Positions 8,700-14,848 of a DNA stretch of 14,848 bases are shown one piece after another. Numbering within the stretch: position 1 is the first letter of the stretch; each line of letters starts with the position of its first letter. A program made the position numbers and the translations under genes. The notes beneath the pieces were generated by a model, which did not search any database, was not told where the DNA came from, and saw nothing but the letters and a program-made list of their open reading frames with translations. Where the stretch lies: positions 1-14,848 of the forward strand of contig WTGE01000168.1 in the NCBI GenBank assembly GCA_011525445.1. Reading direction: 5' to 3'. This DNA comes from Synechococcus sp. CO36386bin_37. Lineage in GTDB: Bacteria; Cyanobacteriota; Cyanobacteriia; PCC-6307; Cyanobiaceae.

Positions 8700-10172
8700 A
8701 TGGCTCTCGTTCTTCTTCCCGGCCTCAGCAACCTGATCGAAGACATCAGTGAAGAAAAAAAACTGCCCCCACAGGTCGTGGAAGCCGCGCTGCGGGAGGC
8801 TCTCCTTAAGGGCTATGAGCGCTATCGGCGCACGCTGTATCTCGGCATCAGTGAAGATCCATTTGATGAGGAGTATTTCAGCAATTTTGATGTAGCTCTT
8901 GATCTTGACGAAGAGGGTTATCGAGTTCTCGCCAGCAAAATAATTGTTGAAGACGTTGAAAGTGAAGATCACCAGATTGCCTTAGCCGAAGTGATGCAAG
9001 TGGCAGAAGACGCGCAGTCTGGAGACACCGTTGTTCTAGACGTAACTCCTGAGAAAGAAGATTTTGGTCGTATGGCGGCTGCCACGACCAAGCAAGTCCT
9101 GGCTCAGAAGCTTCGCGACCAACAGCGGAGAATGATCCAAGAAGAATTCGCTGATCTTGAGGATCCGGTCCTCACCGCACGAGTGATTCGCTTCGAGCGC
9201 CAGTCCATCATTATGGCTGTGAGTTCAGGTCTCGGCCGTCCTGAAGTTGAAGCAGAGCTACCCAGGCGGGATCAACTTCCGAATGACAATTACCGCGCCA
9301 ACGCCACCTTCAAGGTTTTCCTAAAAGAGGTGAGTGAAGTTCCTCGCCGTGGCCCCCAGCTTTTCGTCAGTCGAGCCAACGCCGGACTAGTGGTCTATCT
9401 CTTCGAAAATGAGGTTCCTGAAATCCAGGAGGGTTCGGTTCGAATCGTTGCTGTCGCCCGTGAAGCCAATCCACCCTCTCGATCAGTTGGACCCCGCACC
9501 AAAGTGGCCGTCGACAGCATCGAACGTGAAGTTGACCCTGTCGGAGCTTGCATTGGAGCCAGAGGTTCAAGGATTCAGCAAGTGGTGAATGAGCTTCGCG
9601 GTGAAAAAATTGACGTGATCCGCTGGTCCCAAGACGCCAGCCAATACATCGCCAACTCGCTCAGTCCCGCTCGAGTGGAGGTTGTCCGCCTTGTCGATCC
9701 TGAAGGACAACACGCCCATGTTTTGGTTCCGCCTGATCAGCTGAGTCTCGCTATTGGGCGCGAGGGACAAAACGTCCGCCTCGCTGCTCGATTAACCGGT
9801 TGGAAAATCGACATCAAAAATTCAACGGAATATGACCAAACTGCCGAAGATGCTGTTGTTGCTGAACTGATCTCTCAGCGTGAAGAAGAGGAGGCTTTGC
9901 AGCGCGAAGCTGAAGAGCGTCTTGCAGTGGAACAAGCAGCTCGAGCCCAGGAAGATGCACGCCTTCGTGAGCTGTACCCCCTCCCTGAGGATGAGGATGA
10001 GTACGCAGAGGAGGGGAATTACTACGACGCAGCTGACGATCAACCAGCGGCAGAGGCCTCTGAACAAGAAGCAGTATCAATGGAGGCTGAACCGCAGGAA
10101 GATGCTTCCAGTCCCTCCCAGGCTGAGCCTGATGGAACAGACGAGATGATCGACGAGGAAGGAGCCCGGTGA
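8700..10172 (+). CDS. nusA: Transcription termination/antitermination factor NusA
   Basis: NusA binds RNA polymerase and nascent RNA and modulates pausing, termination and antitermination. It has 490 residues. In order there are an N-terminal polymerase-binding domain (about 1-130), an S1 domain (about 155-210), KH1 with the GxxG loop GARG at 286-289 in DPVGACIGARGSRIQ, and KH2 with GREG at 353-356 in SLAIGREGQNVRLAARLTGW. After about residue 378 comes a coiled-coil-like Glu/Ala stretch and then a long acidic low-complexity tail to residue 490. The two acidic repeats of enterobacterial NusA are absent, as expected outside the proteobacteria. The stop overlaps the ylxR GTG by four bases, indicating translational coupling. 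Confidence 0.97.
   Translation: MALVLLPGLSNLIEDISEEKKLPPQVVEAALREALLKGYERYRRTLYLGISEDPFDEEYFSNFDVALDLDEEGYRVLASKIIVEDVESEDHQIALAEVMQVAEDAQSGDTVVLDVTPEKEDFGRMAAATTKQVLAQKLRDQQRRMIQEEFADLEDPVLTARVIRFERQSIIMAVSSGLGRPEVEAELPRRDQLPNDNYRANATFKVFLKEVSEVPRRGPQLFVSRANAGLVVYLFENEVPEIQEGSVRIVAVAREANPPSRSVGPRTKVAVDSIEREVDPVGACIGARGSRIQQVVNELRGEKIDVIRWSQDASQYIANSLSPARVEVVRLVDPEGQHAHVLVPPDQLSLAIGREGQNVRLAARLTGWKIDIKNSTEYDQTAEDAVVAELISQREEEEALQREAEERLAVEQAARAQEDARLRELYPLPEDEDEYAEEGNYYDAADDQPAAEASEQEAVSMEAEPQEDASSPSQAEPDGTDEMIDEEGAR
10159..10164 (+). promoter_or_regulatory. Ribosome-binding site of ylxR
   Basis: AAGGAG lies four bases before the GTG start of ylxR, inside the last codons of nusA. It supports the GTG at 10169 as the true start. 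Confidence 0.7.
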
Positions 10173-10420
10173 ACACGTCACGCCCCGTTCTCCGTCGCTG
10201 TGTGGCCTGCCGTCAGCTGCTTGACCGAAGCACGCTATTGCGGGTTATTCGCGACCACAAGAACGGGGTCCTCCTCGACAATGGGATGGGTCGCTCGGCC
10301 TACCTCTGTCCGAGTGAGGCCTGTTTTGAAGAGGCACGCCGCCGTAAAAAGCTTCAGAAGTCTCTGCGTTGCCAGATTTCTGAAGAATTCATGAAGGCGT
10401 TGCAAGAACGGCTGCCTTAA
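10169..10420 (+). CDS. ylxR: YlxR family RNA-binding protein (DUF448)
   Basis: This is an 83-residue basic protein of the YlxR/DUF448 family, found between nusA and infB in many bacteria and proposed to bind nucleic acid. The family hallmarks are RRCVACRQ (9-16) and GRSAYLCPSEACFEEARRRKKLQKSL (41-66). It starts at GTG 10169 in a GTGA overlap with the nusA stop and has a good ribosome-binding site. Cys11, Cys14, Cys47 and Cys52 are arranged so that a metal site is conceivable, but that is my inference. infB follows after 92 bases; the YlxQ (L7Ae-like) gene sometimes found at this position is absent. Confidence 0.93.
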   Translation: MNTSRPVLRRCVACRQLLDRSTLLRVIRDHKNGVLLDNGMGRSAYLCPSEACFEEARRRKKLQKSLRCQISEEFMKALQERLP

Positions 10421-10455
10421 CCACGTTTTGCAGTCGTTGAGGCAAGATGAACACT

Positions 10456-10495
10456 GGCACCACTTGTGTGGAGCCCCGAGGCACACCGTGCCCGG
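10456..10495 (+). promoter_or_regulatory. Two abutting hairpins upstream of infB
   Basis: Hairpin 1 pairs 10456-10463 with 10468-10475 around TTGT, eight positions with one A-A mismatch. Hairpin 2 pairs CCG-GGCAC (10476-10478, 10480-10484) with GTGCCCGG (10488-10495) around ACC, with one bulged A. They touch end to end and stop seven bases before the infB ribosome-binding site. No U-run follows, so termination is unlikely; a role in infB translation or mRNA processing is possible. Confidence 0.45.
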
Positions 10496-10502
10496 ACCGA
10501 CC

Positions 10503-10506
10503 GGAG
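10503..10506 (+). promoter_or_regulatory. Ribosome-binding site of infB
   Basis: GGAG sits six bases before the infB ATG at 10513, a normal spacing, and supports that start. Confidence 0.6.
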
Positions 10507-10512
10507 ACCTGA

Positions 10513-13500
10513 ATGACCAGCAGCGGCAAAGTCAGAATTTATGAGCTGTCCAAGGACCTTGGCCTGGAGAACAAAGACGTCCTGGATGCCGCCGAGAAGC
10601 TGTCCATCGCGGCGAGGAGCCATAGCAGCTCCATCAGCGAAACAGAAGCCGGCAAAATCCGCTCACTTCTCAGAAAAGGGAAGACTCCAGCTGCGTCTGC
10701 TCCAGCCAAGCCCGCTCCTGGCAAAGCGATTCTGTCGGTGAAAAAGGCGACCAGCCCCGCAACCCCATCCATGCCCAGCAAGCCTGCGGCACCATCACTA
10801 GTCAAACCGGCATCCAAACCCTCAGCACCGGCGCGGCCTGGGGCTGAGAAGCCTCTCATCGTTCAGAAACCTGTTTCACGTCAGGCTGCACCACAAAAGC
10901 CGGTGAACCGGCAAAGCGCGCCGGCGCCATCCGCTCCAGCTCCAAGACCTAGGCCCACATCAGCAGCACCCTCTTCTCCAAAAGCCTCAAGGCCAATCCC
11001 AGCTTCAAGTGCTCCACCCGCAGCTCCGTCCCGTCCAGGTGCAGCAAGACCCACTCCTTCACCCGTGCGCCCATCGAGCACACAACCTGTCAGACGCCCC
11101 GGAAATGCCAGCAGTCCACGCCCATCGGCTCCAGCGTCGCGCCCCCAACCCAAGGCCCCGGTGAATCGCGGAGCTCCTCAGCGTCCGGCGCCAAAGCCCG
11201 AACTCGTGGGACGGCCTCAGCCCAAGCGGCCTGCTCCCAGCGCTCCAGTGCGTCAGATTGGACAGCGCCCAGGCGTCAGTCCTCGGCCAAGTGGACCTAC
11301 TGGCCAGCGTGCCAACACACCTCAACGCGTTTCAGGGGCCCAGCGTCCAGGAGCTCCCACGCGTCCGGGTAATTCGCCAACGAGACCGGGGCAACCACGT
11401 GCAGGAGGAAATTCACTTGAACTGGTCGGCAAGCCCATTCGCAGAGACGGCAACAGCGGATCAGGTAGTCGTGGAGATGGACAGAGCCGTTCACCGGGTG
11501 GATCCAGGTCTGGTGCTCCCCGCCCAGGTGGCATGCCGGGGATGCGTAAGCCTGTGGCACCTGGAGAACTCATGCAACTCCAGAAGCCCAATAGTCGCCC
11601 AACAGCTCCACCTCCTAGGCGTGTCGACGGCACAACAGTCGCCACACGCCCAGGAGACGCCTCCCCCGGAAGTCCAAAGGCAACACCACCCGTTTCACGG
11701 CCAACAGCCACTCCTCCATCAGCACCAAGGCGACCGAGTTACCGACCCGGTGCTGGTCCTGGTGGGCAACGCAGACCTGGGCGCCCCGACTGGGATGACA
11801 GCGCCAAACTTGAGGCGTTGCGCAGTAAATCCCCGCAAAGACAGCGTCAAAAAGTCCACATCATCGGCGAAAACGATGATGCGCTCACTGCAGAAACCGG
11901 CGGCTTCGCCGGAGAACAGCAGGCCGTGGTCCTCTCCGCCAGCCTGGCTCGCCCGGCCAAGCCAAAAGGAAAACACAAGGCTGCACCGAAGCCTGTTGCT
12001 GCGATTCGGAAGCGCCGCAAGGAAACTGCTCGCCAACGCCAGCGTCGACGAGCGATGGAGCTTCGTGCTGCCCGGGAGGCCAAACAGGTTCGGCCGGAAA
12101 TGATTGTTGTCCCTGAGGACAACCTCACGGTCCAAGAGCTCGCCGACATGCTCAGTGTCGAAAGTTCTGAAATCATCAAATCCCTGTTCTTCAAAGGGAT
12201 CATTGCCACGGTCACCCAGACCCTTGACATGCCCACCATCGAAGCGGTGGCAGAAGAATTCGGCGTTCCTGTCCTTCAGGATGATGTCGAGGAGGCGGCC
12301 AAGAAGACCGTCGAGATGATCGAAGAACAGGATCTCGCCCACCTCATTCGTCGCCCGCCTGTTGTCACCGTGATGGGGCATGTGGATCACGGCAAGACAA
12401 GTCTTCTCGATGCGATCCGCCAAGCCCGTGTCGCAGCTGGAGAAGCTGGCGGGATCACCCAGCACATCGGTGCCTACCAGGTAGAGATCCAGCACAACGA
12501 TTCTCCGCGCAGACTCACCTTCCTGGATACTCCTGGTCACGAGGCATTCACAGCCATGCGTGCCCGAGGCACCAAAGTGACGGATGTCGCTGTCCTCGTG
12601 GTGGCTGCAGATGATGGCGTCCGCCCTCAAACGTTGGAGGCCATCAGCCATGCACGTGCGGCAGAAGTTCCTGTCGTCGTCGCCATCAACAAGATTGACA
12701 AAGAAGGGGCTTCACCCGATCGGGTCAAACAGGAGCTTTCGGAGCACAACCTGCTGGCAGAAGAGTGGGGCGGCGATGTTGTGATGGTGCCAGTCAGTGC
12801 CATCCGAGGTGAAAATATCGACAAGTTGCTTGAAATGATCCTGCTTGTGACGGAAGTGGAGGATCTGCAAGCCAATCCAGACCGACTCGCCAAGGGCACT
12901 GTGATCGAGGCACACCTTGATAAAGCCAAAGGCCCGGTAGCCACCCTTCTGGTTCAGAACGGTACGTTGCGTACAGGTGATGTGTTGGCAGCAGGACCCG
13001 TTCTGGGCAAAGTGCGCGCCATGGTCGATGACGGTGGTTCGCGCCTCAAGGAGGCAGGTCCCTCCTGCGCAGTAGAAGCTCTCGGCTTCAGTGAAGTCCC
13101 GACCGCCGGCGACGAATTTGAGGTGTATCCGGATGAGAAATCCGCTCGCTCCGTTGTCGGGGATCGAGCTTCGGATGCCCGCGCCAGTCGCCTGGCACAG
13201 CAAATGGCCTCTCGCCGTGTGTCCCTAACGGCCATGTCCGGTCAGGCCAACGAAGGTGAACTCAAAGAACTCAACTTGATTCTCAAGGCGGATGTTCAAG
13301 GCAGTGTTGAAGCCATTCTGGGTTCGCTGGAACAATTGCCCAAAGACGAAGTTCAAGTTCGTGTCCTGCTTTCTGCTCCAGGGGAGATCACCGAAACCGA
13401 CGTAGACCTCGCGGCAGCCTCCGGTGCCGTGATTGTCGGCTTCAACACCTCAATGGCATCTGGTGCCAAACGAGCTGCTGATGCCAATGGCGTTGATGTC

Positions 13501-13878
13501 CGCGATTACGACGTGATTTACAAGCTGCTCGAGGATATCCAACTAGCCATGGAGGGTCTCCTCGAACCTGAGCTGGTTGAAGAGTCTCTGGGCGAAGCCG
13601 AGGTTCGTGCCGTGTTCACCATTGGAAAGAGTGCTGTAGCAGGTTGTTATGTCACAACAGGAAAACTTCAGCGGAATTGCAAAGTGCGTGTCCGTCGAGG
13701 GAAAGAAATCGTCTTCTCTGGAGACCTTGATTCTCTTCGACGCAATAAAGACGACGTCAAAGATGTGGCCACTGGGTTCGAATGTGGAATCGGTTGTGAT
13801 CGCTTTGCAAACTGGAAAGACGGAGACATTGTTGAGGGCTACAAGCTCGTGACGCAACGCCGCAAGCTGACCACGTGA
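10513..13878 (+). CDS. infB: Translation initiation factor IF-2
   Basis: IF-2 is the GTPase that brings initiator tRNA to the 30S subunit and promotes subunit joining. At 1121 residues it is much longer than the E. coli protein (890). An IF2_N module (about 5-54, [13 protein letters not shown]) is followed by a 370-residue Pro/Ala/Arg/Ser/Gly-rich linker. A second IF2_N module begins at 537 ([11 protein letters not shown]). The GTPase domain shows G1 GHVDHGKT (622-629), the GITQHIG switch, G3 DTPGH (672-676) and G4 NKID (726-729). Domains II-IV follow with typical sequence ([23 protein letters not shown] onset, then [11 protein letters not shown]). A GGAG site supports the ATG. The stop overlaps the next gene. 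Confidence 0.98.
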   Translation: MTSSGKVRIYELSKDLGLENKDVLDAAEKLSIAARSHSSSISETEAGKIRSLLRKGKTPAASAPAKPAPGKAILSVKKATSPATPSMPSKPAAPSLVKPASKPSAPARPGAEKPLIVQKPVSRQAAPQKPVNRQSAPAPSAPAPRPRPTSAAPSSPKASRPIPASSAPPAAPSRPGAARPTPSPVRPSSTQPVRRPGNASSPRPSAPASRPQPKAPVNRGAPQRPAPKPELVGRPQPKRPAPSAPVRQIGQRPGVSPRPSGPTGQRANTPQRVSGAQRPGAPTRPGNSPTRPGQPRAGGNSLELVGKPIRRDGNSGSGSRGDGQSRSPGGSRSGAPRPGGMPGMRKPVAPGELMQLQKPNSRPTAPPPRRVDGTTVATRPGDASPGSPKATPPVSRPTATPPSAPRRPSYRPGAGPGGQRRPGRPDWDDSAKLEALRSKSPQRQRQKVHIIGENDDALTAETGGFAGEQQAVVLSASLARPAKPKGKHKAAPKPVAAIRKRRKETARQRQRRRAMELRAAREAKQVRPEMIVVPEDNLTVQELADMLSVESSEIIKSLFFKGIIATVTQTLDMPTIEAVAEEFGVPVLQDDVEEAAKKTVEMIEEQDLAHLIRRPPVVTVMGHVDHGKTSLLDAIRQARVAAGEAGGITQHIGAYQVEIQHNDSPRRLTFLDTPGHEAFTAMRARGTKVTDVAVLVVAADDGVRPQTLEAISHARAAEVPVVVAINKIDKEGASPDRVKQELSEHNLLAEEWGGDVVMVPVSAIRGENIDKLLEMILLVTEVEDLQANPDRLAKGTVIEAHLDKAKGPVATLLVQNGTLRTGDVLAAGPVLGKVRAMVDDGGSRLKEAGPSCAVEALGFSEVPTAGDEFEVYPDEKSARSVVGDRASDARASRLAQQMASRRVSLTAMSGQANEGELKELNLILKADVQGSVEAILGSLEQLPKDEVQVRVLLSAPGEITETDVDLAAASGAVIVGFNTSMASGAKRAADANGVDVRDYDVIYKLLEDIQLAMEGLLEPELVEESLGEAEVRAVFTIGKSAVAGCYVTTGKLQRNCKVRVRRGKEIVFSGDLDSLRRNKDDVKDVATGFECGIGCDRFANWKDGDIVEGYKLVTQRRKLTT
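10675..11787 (+). repeat. Low-complexity Pro/Ala/Arg linker of IF-2
   Basis: Residues 55 to about 425 of IF-2 are built almost wholly from Pro, Ala, Ser, Arg, Gly and Gln, with recurrent short words such as RPG, SAP, APR and GQR. There is no exact long DNA repeat. Two copies of a LVGK/LVGR-P-I/Q word ([10 protein letters not shown] and ELVGKPIRR) stand out, about 78 residues apart. The segment is expected to be disordered and positively charged. Confidence 0.8.
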
Positions 13879-14798
13879 TGTCCTCACGTCATGAGCCGCT
13901 TCTTTGGCTCCAGTTGGCGGCGTTCGGAGCCATACCGCTGGAGCTGCAGCTGCTTCGACTGATTTTGGCAGGTTCAGATCTGGGACCAGTCCCCCCCATT
14001 GAACGACTGCTTTGCTGGGGGATTGCTGTGGTTGCGCCCACAATCCTGCTTTGGAAACGACCCGTTGACTGGGGATCACTCTTACTGGTCCGTCAGTCCC
14101 TTGAAAAACGCACAATCCGGCAGCGCAAGATCAGCCAAATCCAAGACAACCTGTTGTTGAAGGCTTTGGGAGCTTGTGGATCAGTCCTGATCCTTGCCGT
14201 GTTCTGGTGGATTGATGGATCTTCCTTACTCGTTGCAGATATTTCCCCATTCAAGAATGGACATCGCCTGAACAGCCTGCTCATCGCAACGCCCTTGCTG
14301 GCGGTTATCACATGGCAATGGCATCAGCTGGTCCAGGCAATCTGGCTACTCACGCGGTCAACGCCCTCAATTGATGCTTCTGCTGCACTGAGTCACGAAG
14401 AACTCTTGAAATCAAGGTTTTCACTTGGCTTCAATACCCTTCGCCTGAGCGAGCTGGATTGGAACACTTCTGCACCCAAGCCATCTGAGGCTGCACAACA
14501 GGCCCAAGCTTTTGAAACCAAAACAACAGAACAGCACCTCGATGGCGTCGACGAAGGTCCATCAGCAGATGAGCCCAATACATCACAAGACATTGATAAA
14601 CCTATCGACTTAAAAGCCTCTGAATCACGGTTCACGGCTTCGATCGAACCAGAGCAGGCTTCCGAACACAACGACAGCAGCAACCTGGATGACGAAGTCA
14701 CTGGGGACGACTTCATTGCCAGCAGCAACCCTGAAGGTCATGATGAACAAACCCAACCCTCCGGAAGCGAAGAGAGCGAGCCAGAGCAAGCGCCTTAA
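13878..14798 (+). CDS. Membrane protein with acidic low-complexity tail, downstream of infB
   Basis: This 306-residue protein matches the cyanobacterial low-complexity tail membrane protein type found after infB. Four hydrophobic segments are visible at about 8-32, 44-59, 91-111 and 130-158, with a basic loop (KRTIRQRKISQ) between the second and third. From about residue 185 to the end it is a Glu/Asp/Ser/Gln-rich tail that looks disordered. I chose the ATG at 13878, which shares one base with the infB stop (TGATG); a GTG one codon earlier (13875) would give a GTGA overlap and one extra residue. Either way translation is coupled to infB. No enzyme motif is seen and the function is unknown. 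Confidence 0.85.
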   Translation: MSSRHEPLLWLQLAAFGAIPLELQLLRLILAGSDLGPVPPIERLLCWGIAVVAPTILLWKRPVDWGSLLLVRQSLEKRTIRQRKISQIQDNLLLKALGACGSVLILAVFWWIDGSSLLVADISPFKNGHRLNSLLIATPLLAVITWQWHQLVQAIWLLTRSTPSIDASAALSHEELLKSRFSLGFNTLRLSELDWNTSAPKPSEAAQQAQAFETKTTEQHLDGVDEGPSADEPNTSQDIDKPIDLKASESRFTASIEPEQASEHNDSSNLDDEVTGDDFIASSNPEGHDEQTQPSGSEESEPEQAP

Positions 14799-14848
14799 CG
14801 ATCTCCAGGGAGTGCGTGATTCCTGTAATAACCTTTCCCTAAGTGATG
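14799..14848. other. Right flank, non-coding as far as visible
   Basis: Fifty bases follow the last stop codon. No hairpin with a T-run and no start codon with a convincing frame can be judged in so short a piece. Confidence 0.4.

Noticed and set aside
11719..12651. 310-codon open frame on the minus strand opposite infB
   Set aside because: It lies wholly antisense to a certain IF-2 gene, has no domain character, and is explained by the codon bias of infB.
13543..14115. 190-codon minus-strand frame across the infB end and membrane-protein start
   Set aside because: It is antisense to both genes and low in family-like patterning.

Overview
The window looks like ordinary chromosome from a unicellular alpha-cyanobacterium of the marine Synechococcus/Cyanobium type. 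The clues are the rpsT-tatD pair beside a divergent hisD, the rimP-nusA-ylxR-infB operon followed by a membrane protein with a low-complexity tail, a very long Pro/Ala/Arg-rich IF-2, and a Grr-type radical-SAM peptide cassette typical of cyanobacteria. This placement comes from gene content and protein style, not from a database search. No tRNA, rRNA, CRISPR array, insertion sequence, integrase or phage gene was recognised. No gene-free stretch exceeds about 210 bases.

Left part (1-5033), housekeeping. tatD and rpsT lie on the minus strand with a 10-bp hairpin between them. hisD is on the plus strand, divergent from rpsT and convergent with rpiA. rpiA and a secreted HtrA-type protease follow on the minus strand. 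A 208-base divergent region then leads to a small four-cysteine protein of unknown function on the plus strand.

Middle (5122-8061), the accessory module and the most interesting part. Four plus-strand genes are closely packed: grrP (exported solute-binding-like protein with no permease nearby), grrA (exported Gly-rich precursor peptide with five aromatic-X-Asn motifs), grrM (radical SAM/SPASM maturase whose GTG start overlaps the grrA stop by 4 bases), and, 17 bases later, an unrecognised 176-residue secreted protein. The expected scheme is that GrrM cross-links aromatic side chains of GrrA to nearby Asn residues to form three-residue cyclophanes, and the product is then exported. The roles of GrrP and the fourth protein are unknown. 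The family is already described; its biological purpose, and the link to the fourth gene, are the open questions.

Right part (8175-14798), the transcription/translation operon: rimP, nusA, ylxR, infB and a membrane protein, all on the plus strand. nusA/ylxR and infB/membrane protein overlap at stop and start. Hairpins precede rimP and infB. The right end stops 50 bases after the last gene.

Several start codons were moved from the longest open frame: rpsT to GTG 1222, htrA to ATG 4558, grrM to GTG 6365, the fourth Grr-locus gene to ATG 7531, rimP to TTG 8175 and the membrane protein to ATG 13878.
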